A stretch of 64,000 nucleotides of DNA from JBCBSZ01 sp039818945 (GTDB taxonomy: Bacteria > Actinomycetota > Acidimicrobiia > Acidimicrobiales > Poriferisodalaceae), in assembly GCA_039818945.1 (NCBI GenBank), contig JBCBSZ010000003.1, positions 94,950-158,949 of the forward strand, in the 5' to 3' direction. The notes beneath the pieces were generated by a model. That model saw nothing but the letters and a program-made list of their open reading frames with translations, ran no database searches and was not told where the DNA came from. Both the position numbers and the translations under genes were made by a program. Of the stretch, positions 41,221 to 48,943 are shown piece by piece. The number at the start of each line of letters is the position of its first letter. Within the stretch, counting starts at the first letter, position 1.

Positions 41221-41817
41221 TCAGCTGCCGTCGCGGGGATCGGCGAGCGTCGCGGAGGTGAGCGAGATGCGGTCGAACACGACGGTGCAGCCCTCACCGG
41301 TCGGTGACTGCGCCAAGAACCCGAGGGTCGTCGGGGCGGAGGGCTCGCGGAGCCGGAAGAGCCGCGACATCCGCCATCGCTCGCCGTCGGTCGAGAAGTG
41401 GAAGGCGAACACGTCCCCCATCCGCGACACCCGGAGGTGGACCGATCGCCCGGCGATGACGGGCTCGTTGGAGTCGTCGGACACCTCCCGCGTCACGACG
41501 GTCACGACCATCGCCTCGCCGTCGGGCGATCGCTCGAAGCAGAGCTTGGCGTGGTCGTCCGGGCCCTGGTGGACGAACAGCACGCCCGCGTCGTAGGCGC
41601 TGGCGAAGTCCACCGTCACGCGAGTGGCGAGCTGGAGGTCGTCGTCGGCGGGGAGGGTGAGCACCGGCGCCGAGGCGGTGCGGGTCGGACCGGCGGGATC
41701 GTTGAACCAGTCGCTCCCGGCCGGGGCGATCATCGTCAACGCCGCCCCATCGGCCGTCGCCCGGCCCTCGCCGGGGCCGGGCAACCAGGTGAGTCGCGGC
41801 AGACCGGGGACCCGCAC
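41221..41817 (-). CDS. DUF1349 family protein
   Basis: 198 residues in a concanavalin-like beta-sandwich family (DUF1349, yeast Ree1-like): GSDWFNDPAG, ASAYDAGVLFVHQGPDDHAKLC-type strands and a closing GFLAQSPTGEGCTVVFDRI. The family is common near carbohydrate metabolism genes, but its function is unknown. The GTG at 41817 is four bases after the stop of the phosphotransferase gene; a GTG/ATG upstream would overlap that gene, so this start is preferred. Confidence 0.85.
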   Translation of the reverse strand: MRVPGLPRLTWLPGPGEGRATADGAALTMIAPAGSDWFNDPAGPTRTASAPVLTLPADDDLQLATRVTVDFASAYDAGVLFVHQGPDDHAKLCFERSPDGEAMVVTVVTREVSDDSNEPVIAGRSVHLRVSRMGDVFAFHFSTDGERWRMSRLFRLREPSAPTTLGFLAQSPTGEGCTVVFDRISLTSATLADPRDGS

Positions 41818-41821
41818 CGGC

Positions 41822-42898
41822 TCAGGGCACCTCGGCCGCGGCACCGATGTCGACGACGTGCTGCAGCGAACGGGTCGTGTACGCCTCGGTCATCGCGGCG
41901 CCGCGCTCGTTGCCCGAGTCGAAGGTCCCCAGCAGCGACATCGCGCCCGACAGGTAGTAGAGCGCCGACTGCCGGTAGTGCCGGACGGCCTCGTCGAACC
42001 CGTACCCGGTGACGCCGAGGTCGGCGAGGCGATCGAGCCAGCGGCGCAGCAGCGACTCCCAGCTGTCCCTGGCGATCTCGGTCGGCACGCTGTTGCCGAA
42101 CAGATACGCGAGGTCGCTGACCCCCCGGCCGCGGAGGGCCAGCTGGAAGTCGATGAAGGCCACCTCCCCCGAGCCGTCCCGGGCGAACAACAGGTTGTCG
42201 AGCCGCGTGTCGGTGTGGATGAGCGTGTGGGGGCCCTGCGAGTTGCGGACCAGGATCTCCTCGAACCCCGGAGCGAGCCGACGGGCGATGTCGATCGCCT
42301 CCGGCGACACCCGATCCGTCCAGTCGGCCTCGAGCACCGGCAGTCCGGCCTGGTAGATCCCCGGCACGGCAGCGCGGTAGGCGGGCGCGTCGCCGCTCGG
42401 CAGCCAGTCGAGCGCTGCGAGCTCGGGGCGCTCCCACCAGCGGGCGTGCAACTCGGCGACGGCGTCGACGACGGCCTCGGCCTGGGCCACGGTGGCGCCG
42501 ACGACCTGATCGCCGACCTCGTAGTCGACCGACAGGTCTTCCATCACCAGGACGAACCGGCCGTCCTCGGCCCGGTGTGCGAAGTGGCAGGCCGGCACCC
42601 GGAGCGGGGCGTCGGGCAGGACGTGCTCGAACATGGCCAGCTCGCGCTCGTAGATGCCGAGCACCTTGGCGACCTCGAGGTTGGCCGGCTCGGTGCAGGC
42701 CATCTTCACGACGACCGAACCGGCACCGCTCCCGCCGTCGACCGAGAGCGACGCCCGGACGATCTCACCGAAGATGCCGGTGCCCTCGCCGATGTTGCTC
42801 AGCTCGAAGCCCGTGATCGGCCCGCCGACCACGTCGGCCGGCACGGTCGCGGCGAGCCACTCGGCGGTGATCTCGTCGGGTGTGAGCGGTACGGCCAT
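41822..42898 (-). CDS. Phosphotransferase of the APH/CHK-like kinase family
   Basis: 358 residues with a protein-kinase-like fold of the aminoglycoside phosphotransferase/ecdysteroid-kinase type. The catalytic loop is LIHTDTRLDNLLF (HxDxRxDN, near residue 235) and the metal-binding Asp is in VAFIDFQLALRGRG near 255. The N-lobe Lys lies in GSVVVKMACTEP near 67. Actinobacterial members often phosphorylate small alcohols or act beside acyl-CoA enzymes; the substrate is unknown. GGAGGAGAGGGG precedes the ATG. It is followed within four bases by DUF1349. Confidence 0.88.
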   Translation of the reverse strand: MAVPLTPDEITAEWLAATVPADVVGGPITGFELSNIGEGTGIFGEIVRASLSVDGGSGAGSVVVKMACTEPANLEVAKVLGIYERELAMFEHVLPDAPLRVPACHFAHRAEDGRFVLVMEDLSVDYEVGDQVVGATVAQAEAVVDAVAELHARWWERPELAALDWLPSGDAPAYRAAVPGIYQAGLPVLEADWTDRVSPEAIDIARRLAPGFEEILVRNSQGPHTLIHTDTRLDNLLFARDGSGEVAFIDFQLALRGRGVSDLAYLFGNSVPTEIARDSWESLLRRWLDRLADLGVTGYGFDEAVRHYRQSALYYLSGAMSLLGTFDSGNERGAAMTEAYTTRSLQHVVDIGAAAEVP

Positions 42899-42939
42899 GA
42901 GGTCCCCTCTCCTCCAGCTGGCGCAGGTGGCGTCCGAAG

Positions 42940-43602
42940 CTAGTGCGGCGCGGCCACGGAGCCCGCAGCGAGGATCACATCGGCGCGGCCGCGACCCCGC
43001 TCGACGAGGCGGGCGTTGCGCGCGTCGTTGCGCTCGATCCAGCGCTGGGCCTCGTCCGGCGTGCGACCGTGCACGACGTGGCGTGCGACGAGGCGGGCGA
43101 GGCGGACCTCGGGGTCGAGATCGAGGTGGGCGACGAGGTCGAAGAGGGCGCGGGCCGCCGACCACGGTGGCTCGTCGAGCAGCAGGTAGTTCCCCTCGAC
43201 GATCACCACGTCGTCGTCCGGCGTCACGGCGATGGCGTTGGCGATCGGCTCCTCGAGGTGCCGGTCGAAGCGGGGGGCGTAGACGACCTCGTCGGCAGCC
43301 CGCAGCCGGCGCACCAGCGCGACGAAGCCGGCGGCGTCGAAGGTGTGGGGCGCACCCTTGCGGTCGGCGATGCCGGCGGCGTCGAGCACCGACTGGGCGA
43401 GGTGGAAGCCGTCCATCGGCACCACCGTCGCGCCGCCGAGGCGACCGGCGAGGGCTCCGGCGACGGTGGACTTCCCCGCACCGGGCGGGCCGGCGAGCCC
43501 GACGAGGCACCGCCGACCCGAGTGACGGAGCACGGCGATCCGGTCCGCGAGCCCGTCGAGGTCGACCCTCGGCGGATCGACGGTTCGTGGTGACCGGGTC
43601 AT
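42940..43602 (-). CDS. Nucleoside/nucleotide-type kinase (uridine kinase / pantothenate kinase-like)
   Basis: 220 residues, P-loop kinase. Walker A is GPPGAGKST near residue 38-46, the DGFH substrate motif (VPMDGFHLAQ) follows near 64, and VVIVEGNYLLLDEPPW near 130 is the typical Walker B-like strand. ERNDARNARLVERGRGRAD near 195 is the lid/adenine region of the YfdG/FrcK-like kinases. The substrate could be a sugar, nucleoside or pantothenate. It shares a 21-base divergent promoter space with the dienelactone-hydrolase-like gene. Confidence 0.88.
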   Translation of the reverse strand: MTRSPRTVDPPRVDLDGLADRIAVLRHSGRRCLVGLAGPPGAGKSTVAGALAGRLGGATVVPMDGFHLAQSVLDAAGIADRKGAPHTFDAAGFVALVRRLRAADEVVYAPRFDRHLEEPIANAIAVTPDDDVVIVEGNYLLLDEPPWSAARALFDLVAHLDLDPEVRLARLVARHVVHGRTPDEAQRWIERNDARNARLVERGRGRADVILAAGSVAAPH

Positions 43603-43623
43603 CGATGTAGCAGTCTGACCGAC

Positions 43624-44415
43624 ATGAGCACCGACCCACTGCAGGACTTCTCCGTCGAGCGCTTCGGCCACGACGGCACGGCCCGCGACGTCCTGTGGGC
43701 CGGCTCGGGTCCCGGTCTCGTCATCATGACCGAGATGCCCGGCATCACCCCGGAGGTCGCCGACTTCGCCCGCCGGATGGTCGCGGCCGGCTTCACGGTC
43801 GCCCTGCCGGACCTCTTCGGCACGCGGGGTGAGCCGGCCTCCTCGATCGCCTACCTCCGGGCGATCGTGCCCGCCTGCGTGTCGCGGCAGTGGGCCGCGT
43901 TCGCACGGGGACGAACCGCACCGGTCGTCGACTGGCTGCGGGCGCTCGCCCGCCACACCCACGAGCGCTGCGGCGGTGAGGGCGTCGGGGTCCTCGGCAT
44001 GTGCTGGACCGGCGGCTTCGCGCTCGGCGTCGCCGTCGATCCGTCGGTGAGGGTGCCGGTGCTGAGCCAGCCGAGCCTCCCGCTCGGACCCCGAGGCCGC
44101 GACGACCTCCATCTGTCGACCGACGACCTGACCGCGGTCTCCGATCGCCTCGAGCGCCAGGAGCTGTGCGCCATCGGCCTGCGGTTCACCGACGATCCGC
44201 TCAGCCCGGCCGAGCGGTTCGAGACGCTGCGCCGCGAGCTGGGCGACAGCTTCATCGGGGTGGAGATCGACTCCTCCGACGGCAACCAGCACGGGTTCGG
44301 CACCAAGGCGCACTCGGTGCTCACGGCGGAGTACCGGGCCGAGCCCGGGCACCCCTGCTACGAGGCCGAGCAGCTCGTCATCGAGCACTTCGATCGCCAG
44401 CTCCGTTCGGGCTGA
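43624..44415 (+). CDS. Dienelactone hydrolase family protein
   Basis: 263 residues, alpha/beta hydrolase. The nucleophile elbow is GMCWTGGFAL (Cys near residue 127, as in true dienelactone hydrolases), and the C-terminal His is in NQHGFGTKAH near 223. An opening TEMPGITPEVADFARRMVAA is characteristic. It would hydrolyse lactones or carboxylic esters; no catechol pathway genes are near. CAGTCT lies seven bases before the ATG. Confidence 0.88.
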   Translation: MSTDPLQDFSVERFGHDGTARDVLWAGSGPGLVIMTEMPGITPEVADFARRMVAAGFTVALPDLFGTRGEPASSIAYLRAIVPACVSRQWAAFARGRTAPVVDWLRALARHTHERCGGEGVGVLGMCWTGGFALGVAVDPSVRVPVLSQPSLPLGPRGRDDLHLSTDDLTAVSDRLERQELCAIGLRFTDDPLSPAERFETLRRELGDSFIGVEIDSSDGNQHGFGTKAHSVLTAEYRAEPGHPCYEAEQLVIEHFDRQLRSG

Positions 44416-44475
44416 GCCCGACCGCCGCGACCCGACCGACAGGCGGGGCGCTCGACGCGCTCGGAGGCCCGGCCG

Positions 44476-45366
44476 TCAGGCGCGGCGCTCGGCGCGCCCG
44501 ACGACCTTGCGGCGATGCCAGGCCGCGACCCGTTCTGCGAACAACGCCGGATCGTCCATCGTCGGGAAGTGGTTCCCCTTGGCGACGACCACGCCCTCGT
44601 GGTCGGGGAAGACCGACTCGTGGCGAGGCTGGAACCCGAACGGATCGTTGCGCTCGCCGAAGACCGTGAGGACCGGTCGGTCGTTCAGAGGACCCCTGGC
44701 GGCACGTTCGGCCGCGTCGGTGGTCGTCGCGTCCCGCAGCGCCGAGCGCATCATGGCGTGGAACCGCCAACGACGCGCCCAGGGTCGATACGGTCCGCGG
44801 AACAGCCGACGGTCGGCGCGATCGAGGTGACGCCCGACGCCGCCTCGACCCGACGCGGCGCGCGGCACGAGGTTGGTCACGGTGCCCACGACCGACATCG
44901 GCCGGCTGCCGACGATGCGCAGCATCGCACGGAGCCAGCGGGTGTCCGGGGTCCACAGGAAGGTGTTCGCGAGGACCAGGGCCGAGATGCGCTCGGGCCG
45001 GGCGCCGGCCGCAGCCACCCCCGCAGGGCCCCCGAGATCGTGCAGGACGAGCGTGACGTCGCGGAGGTCCAGAGCGTCGAGGAACTGGCCGACGACGTCG
45101 GAGGCGTCGCGAAGCGAGAGCCGACCCGGACCGTCCGGCGCCAGACCGAAGCCGGGGAAGTCGAGCGTGATGCAGCGGAATTCCTCCCGCAGGCGGACGA
45201 TCACGTCGCGGAAGACGAAGGACCACATGCCGACGTGGACGAAGAGCAGCGTCGGGCCGTCGCCCTCGTCGAGGTAGGCCACGGTGCCCCCGTCGAGGTC
45301 GAGGCCGTGGATGGTGAAGGGGTAGCGATCAGGGTCCAGCCACGAGGGCCGGTGGATGGGTGTCAT
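44476..45366 (-). CDS. Alpha/beta hydrolase (haloalkane dehalogenase-like)
   Basis: 296 residues. The oxyanion turn and strand order (TLLFVHVGMWSF) and the nucleophile elbow LHDLGGPAG near residue 107 have Asp as nucleophile, as in haloalkane dehalogenases and epoxide hydrolases rather than Ser esterases. The catalytic His is in AKGNHFPTMDD near 265. A cap domain lies between. AGGAG precedes the ATG at 45366. It follows tetR on the same strand, separated by a strong hairpin, so it may be under that regulator. Confidence 0.85.
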   Translation of the reverse strand: MTPIHRPSWLDPDRYPFTIHGLDLDGGTVAYLDEGDGPTLLFVHVGMWSFVFRDVIVRLREEFRCITLDFPGFGLAPDGPGRLSLRDASDVVGQFLDALDLRDVTLVLHDLGGPAGVAAAGARPERISALVLANTFLWTPDTRWLRAMLRIVGSRPMSVVGTVTNLVPRAASGRGGVGRHLDRADRRLFRGPYRPWARRWRFHAMMRSALRDATTTDAAERAARGPLNDRPVLTVFGERNDPFGFQPRHESVFPDHEGVVVAKGNHFPTMDDPALFAERVAAWHRRKVVGRAERRA

Positions 45367-45413
45367 GGGTACGCTCCTGGCGTGTCATGGCCCGCGTTGC
45401 GGACCGTGATGGG

Positions 45414-45453
45414 CCCGCCCCTGTCCGTGTGTGGAAGCGCCGACAGGGGCGGG
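45414..45453. terminator. Strong 12-bp inverted repeat between tetR and hydrolase genes
   Basis: Arms CCCGCCCCTGTC and GACAGGGGCGGG are perfectly complementary, with a 16-base loop. On the minus strand it lies between the end of tetR and the start of the hydrolase gene, where it could terminate or attenuate. There is no T-run, so factor-dependent or partial termination is as likely as full termination. Confidence 0.5.
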
Positions 45454-45477
45454 TGTCTTCGGGCTGGTGCGGTCTGC

Positions 45478-46113
45478 TCAGGTCGGTGCGCCACCCCCTC
45501 GTCCCACGGGAGCGGCGAGGCCGGCGGCCAGGAAGGCGACGAGGTCGTCGAGGAGCTCGGTGACGTCGTCGTCGGTCATCGGTTCGTCCGGCCACGACGC
45601 GAACAGCTCGACGATCACTGCGATCGTGCGCTGCATCCGCCAGGCGAGCTGTCTGGGACCGACGTGGGGAGCCGCGGCCGAGAGCACGGGCACGAACCGC
45701 TCGCCGATCGGGACGAACTGCGCCTCCGTCATCTCCCTGATCCAGGGGGTCCGGTCGGCGTAGACGCGGCCGAGGAAGTGCGCCACGCGCGGGCCGCGCT
45801 CACCCAGACGCCGGATGGCGTCGACGTCCGGTCGCACGAAGGCGTCCACGATGGCCACCATCGGCGGGCGGTCGTCGGCCTCGGCGAGGAGCCGGTCGAG
45901 CAGGTCGAACCGCTGGGCGTTGAGCGGTCCGACCACACGATCGGTCACACCGCGGAGCACCTCGGCCTTGTCGCCGAAGTGGTAGTGCACGGCGGCCACG
46001 TTCACGTCGGCGAGGCGGGTGATCTCCCGCACCGACGTCCCGTCGTACCCCTGGGTCGAGAACAGCACCTCGGCGGCGTCGAGGATGTCGTTGCGTGTCG
46101 TCGAGGTCGCCAT
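45478..46113 (-). CDS. TetR-family transcriptional regulator
   Basis: 211-212 residues. The helix-turn-helix at about 8-50 reads ILDAAEVLFSTQGYDGTSVR then DVNVAAVHYHFGDKAEVLRG, a classic TetR/AcrR N-terminus; the C-terminal domain resembles the CecR/TetR_C type (WRMQRTIAVIVELFASWPDE). The ATG at 46113 is preceded by AGGTG; a GTG at 46116 is possible. A 20-bp palindrome directly upstream overlaps its -10 (TATGAT), so autorepression is expected. The folate gene on the other strand begins 68 bases away. Confidence 0.9.
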   Translation of the reverse strand: MATSTTRNDILDAAEVLFSTQGYDGTSVREITRLADVNVAAVHYHFGDKAEVLRGVTDRVVGPLNAQRFDLLDRLLAEADDRPPMVAIVDAFVRPDVDAIRRLGERGPRVAHFLGRVYADRTPWIREMTEAQFVPIGERFVPVLSAAAPHVGPRQLAWRMQRTIAVIVELFASWPDEPMTDDDVTELLDDLVAFLAAGLAAPVGRGGGAPT

Positions 46114-46122
46114 CACCTGGAT

Positions 46123-46142
46123 TCAATCATACGTTTGATTGA
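46123..46142. promoter_or_regulatory. TetR operator
   Basis: TCAATCATACGTTTGATTGA is self-complementary except for one T-T pair at positions 8/13. The minus-strand -10 TATGAT (46126-46131) lies within it. The site is also near the folBK promoter (-10 at 46169), so an effect there is possible. Confidence 0.65.
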
Positions 46143-46168
46143 GTGTCCAACCTCCGCGACCTCCTCCA

Positions 46169-46174
46169 TAGGCT
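46169..46174 (+). promoter_or_regulatory. -10 box TAGGCT of folB-folK gene (leaderless)
   Basis: TAGGCT plus seven bases precedes the ATG at 46182 and supports that start over the upstream GTG at 46143, which lies inside the operator. Confidence 0.5.
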
Positions 46175-46181
46175 GACCGGC

Positions 46182-47033
46182 ATGCCCCCCACCGTTGATC
46201 GCATCGAGCTGGCCGGCATCCGCGCCGTCGGCACCATCGGCGTGTTGCCCGAGGAGCAGGCCCGCCCGCAACCCTTCGAGATCGACCTCGTCCTGGAGGT
46301 CGACGCCCGCGAAGCCGGGCGCACCGACGACCTCGACCGCTCCGTCGACTACGGCGTCGCCATCGCCCTGGCGGTGAAGGTCGTCGAGCGCGAGGAGACC
46401 CTCCTCCTCGAACGGGTCGCCACCCGCATCGCCGAGGAGATCCTCGGGTTGGCCCGCGTCGACGCCGTCGAGGTGGTCGTGCGCAAGCTTCGCCCACCGG
46501 TGCCCGAGGACATCGTGTCGACCGGCGTCCGCCTGCGTCGGACCCGCGCCGATCTCGCCCGACCGAGGCGGACCCCCACGACGGCCTACGTGGCGATCGG
46601 CTCCAACCTCGGCGACCGCCGAGCGCACCTGCGCTACGCCGTCCGGAGCCTGCCCGACGTCGTCGCCACCTCCGGGGTCTTCGAGACCGCCCCGGTCGGC
46701 GGGCCCGAACAGGGGCCCTACCTCAACATGGTCGCCCGGCTCGAGACCGAGCAGCACCCGTTCGAGCTGCTGGAGACCTGCCTCGCCATCGAGGCCGGCG
46801 CCGGTCGCGAGCGGACCGTCCGCTGGGGCGCCAGGACCCTCGACCTCGACGTGCTCCTCTGGGGCGACGCCACGATCGAGTCCGAGCGTCTGACCGTGCC
46901 CCACCCGCGGATGTGGGAGCGGCGGTTCGTGCTCGAGCCACTCTCCGATCTGGCGCCCGAGCTGCTGCCGGACGACTGGGACCGGCGCCTCCCCTCCGGT
47001 GGCATCGAGCGGGTCGATCCACTCGATCTCTGA
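46182..47033 (+). CDS. Bifunctional dihydroneopterin aldolase / HPPK (FolB-FolK fusion)
   Basis: 283 residues. Residues about 3-120 are FolB: GIRAVGTIGVLPEEQARPQP contains the substrate Glu, and VEVVVRKLRPPVPED the conserved catalytic Lys. Residues about 125-283 are HPPK: AYVAIGSNLGDRRAHLRYAV, QGPYLNMVARLE, and RWGARTLDLDVLLWGD. Together they convert 7,8-dihydroneopterin to hydroxymethyl-dihydropterin and pyrophosphorylate it, two consecutive steps of folate synthesis. A dihydropteroate synthase homologue lies 2 kb away on the opposite strand. Confidence 0.93.
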   Translation: MPPTVDRIELAGIRAVGTIGVLPEEQARPQPFEIDLVLEVDAREAGRTDDLDRSVDYGVAIALAVKVVEREETLLLERVATRIAEEILGLARVDAVEVVVRKLRPPVPEDIVSTGVRLRRTRADLARPRRTPTTAYVAIGSNLGDRRAHLRYAVRSLPDVVATSGVFETAPVGGPEQGPYLNMVARLETEQHPFELLETCLAIEAGAGRERTVRWGARTLDLDVLLWGDATIESERLTVPHPRMWERRFVLEPLSDLAPELLPDDWDRRLPSGGIERVDPLDL

Positions 47034-47038
47034 CAGGG

Positions 47039-47065
47039 TGTCCATCTCGGGCGGTCCCGTTCGTC
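47039..47065 (+). promoter_or_regulatory. Candidate ECF promoter of DGPF gene
   Basis: TGTCCA (47039-47044), 17 bases, CGTC (47062-47065). Published ECF42 promoters have a TGTCGA-like -35 and a CGTC/CGA-type -10. The match has one mismatch and the gene belongs with the ECF sigma factor downstream. Confidence 0.35.
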
Positions 47066-47115
47066 GAGTCATCGAGCGGTCGCCAGGGCCGCCCGACACC
47101 ACGAGGAGACACGCC

Positions 47116-47472
47116 ATGAAGTACATGCTCGCCCTCTACAGCAACCCGGCCGACGAGCCGGCGGACGGCTCCCCCGAGCAGGCCGCCGAGATGCAGAAGT
47201 GGTTCGCCTACACCACCGAGCTCACCGAGGCCGGGGCGATGCTCGGCGGCGAGGGTCTGCAGGGACCCGAGGCGGCGACCACCGTGCAGGTGCGCGACGG
47301 AGCGACCATCACCTCCGACGGGCCCTTCGCCGAGACCAAGGAGGTCCTCGGGGGCTTCTACGTGATCGACGTTCCCGATCTCGATGCCGCCATCTCCTGG
47401 GCTGCCAAGATCCCCAACGTCTCCTACGGCACGGTCGAGGTCTGGCCGGTGATGGAGTACGAGATGGACTAG
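47116..47472 (+). CDS. DGPF/YCII-related protein, ECF42 partner
   Basis: 118 residues. It opens with MKYMLALYSNP and has the DGPF motif itself (TSDGPFAETKEVLGGFYVID, about residues 66-85), which names the family. The ferredoxin-like fold has a conserved His/Asp pair in YCII enzymes, but DGPF proteins are of unknown function. They are genetic partners and targets of ECF42 sigma factors; such a sigma gene follows at 47705 after a tandem repeat. GAGGAGAC precedes the ATG. Confidence 0.9.
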   Translation: MKYMLALYSNPADEPADGSPEQAAEMQKWFAYTTELTEAGAMLGGEGLQGPEAATTVQVRDGATITSDGPFAETKEVLGGFYVIDVPDLDAAISWAAKIPNVSYGTVEVWPVMEYEMD

Positions 47473-47658
47473 GGCCCGAGCGGCCCGTCGAGCGAGCGGA
47501 TGCGGCGCGTCACGCCAGTGACGCAGAGCATCGAGGACGCGAGACCAGAGCGGGAGGTATCGGGCCCGAGCGGCCCGTCGAGCGAGCGGATGCGGCGCGT
47601 CACGCCAGTGACGCAGAGCATCGTGGACGCGAGACCAGAGCGGGAGGTATCGGGCCCG
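47472..47658. repeat. Tandem 90-bp repeat, two copies plus 7 bases, with internal hairpins
   Basis: Copy 1 is 47472-47561 and copy 2 is 47562-47651; they differ at one base only (A at 47534, T at 47624), and a third copy begins (GGGCCCG, 47652-47658). Each copy holds a perfect 7-bp hairpin, GCGTCAC-GCCA-GTGACGC (47507-47524 and 47597-47614). The array starts at the stop codon of the DGPF gene and ends about 45 bases before the sigma-factor start. Near identity of the copies implies recent duplication or gene conversion. Confidence 0.88.
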
Positions 47659-47704
47659 CGCAGCGCGAAGAGCGGGCCAGGTCGTTCGCGGGAGGGGGTG
47701 GAGG

Positions 47705-48943
47705 ATGAGACGGAGCGCGGTGTCGGCGGTCGATGCCGCCTTCCAGGCCGAGTGGCCCCGCCTCGTCGCCACCCTCACCCGGGAGCTGCGTGACCTCGAG
47801 CTCGCCGAGGACGTCGTGCAGGAGGCCTTCGTCGAGGCCTCCCGCCGGTGGCGGACCGACGGACCGCCCCGTTCGCCGGGCGCCTGGCTGCTCACGACGG
47901 CCCGGCGCAAGGCGATCGACGTCATCCGGCGCGACCGTCGCTTCGAGGACCGGCTGCCGGTCCTCGCCGAGGCGGCCGAGCGCCCACCGGACGAGGCCCG
48001 CCTCGTCGACGATCAGCTCGCCCTCGTCTTCGGGTGCTGCCACCCGGCGCTGTCGCCGGACGCCCAGGTCGCGCTCACGCTGCGCTCGGTCGCCGGCCTC
48101 ACCACCGAGCAGATCGCCCACGCCTTCCTGGTGCCCGTCCCGACGATGGCGAAGCGGCTCGTGCGGGCCAAGCACAAGGTCCGTGCGGCCGGCATCCCGT
48201 TCGTCGTTCCGACGCCCGAGCAGCTCCCGACCCGGCTCGCCGCCGTCTGTGGGGTGATCTACGCCATCTTCACCGAGGGCCACACCAGCTCCGCCGGCGC
48301 CGGCCTGGTCCGGGGCAGCCTCTGCGACGAGGCGATCTGGTTGGCCGAGACGCTGACCGAGCTGTTGCCGACGGAGACGGAGGCCCGGGGCCTCGCAGCG
48401 CTGTGCCTGCTCACCGACGCCCGCCGAGCCACCAGGTCCGATGACGACGGCCGTCCGGTGCTCCTGCCCGACCAGGACCGCAGCCGCTGGGACCGCACCC
48501 AGATCGATCGCGGCCTGCGACACCTCGTCGTCGCCCACGCCGGCGGCTCGGCCGGCAGCTACCACCTCCAGGCGACGATCGCCGCGCTGCACGCCACGGC
48601 GCCGAGCTACGCCGAGACGGACTGGCCGGCGATCATCCTGGTGTACGACGCGATGTTGGCCAGCGGCGGAGGGCCCGTCGTCGCCCTCAACCGGGCGGCG
48701 GCCATCGCCGAGCACCGAGGACCCGAGGCCGGCCTGGCCGCGATCGAGGAGCTCGACGCCGACGCCCTCGCCGACTACCCCTACTTCCACTCGGCACGCG
48801 CCGAGCTCCTGGCACGCAGCGGTCAGGACACCGCAGCGGTCGATGCGTACGACCGGGCGATCGAGCACGCCGGCAACGACGTTCAGCGCTCCTGGTTGGC
48901 CGAGCGCCGGGCCGAGGCGGCGGCGAGGATCCGGTCGGGGTGA
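47705..48943 (+). CDS. ECF42-type RNA polymerase sigma factor with C-terminal extension
   Basis: 412 residues. Sigma region 2 (about 5-80: ELAEDVVQEAFVEASRRW and SPGAWLLTTARRKAIDVIRR) and region 4 (about 115-165: RSVAGLTTEQIAHAFLVPVP and MAKRLVRAKHKVR) are followed by an about 230-residue TPR-like extension with EGHTSSAGAGLVRGSLCDEA and GGGPVVALNRAAAIAEHRG. That extension and the preceding DGPF gene identify the ECF42 group, which has no classical anti-sigma factor; the extension is thought to be needed for activity. GGAGG precedes the ATG. Its last 61 bases overlap the dihydropteroate-synthase-like gene in antisense. Confidence 0.93.
   Translation: MRRSAVSAVDAAFQAEWPRLVATLTRELRDLELAEDVVQEAFVEASRRWRTDGPPRSPGAWLLTTARRKAIDVIRRDRRFEDRLPVLAEAAERPPDEARLVDDQLALVFGCCHPALSPDAQVALTLRSVAGLTTEQIAHAFLVPVPTMAKRLVRAKHKVRAAGIPFVVPTPEQLPTRLAAVCGVIYAIFTEGHTSSAGAGLVRGSLCDEAIWLAETLTELLPTETEARGLAALCLLTDARRATRSDDDGRPVLLPDQDRSRWDRTQIDRGLRHLVVAHAGGSAGSYHLQATIAALHATAPSYAETDWPAIILVYDAMLASGGGPVVALNRAAAIAEHRGPEAGLAAIEELDADALADYPYFHSARAELLARSGQDTAAVDAYDRAIEHAGNDVQRSWLAERRAEAAARIRSG

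Noticed and set aside
45360..45390. GTGTCATGG repeated twice upstream of the hydrolase start
   Set aside because: The first copy overlaps the start codon and there is no dyad; too short to claim an operator.
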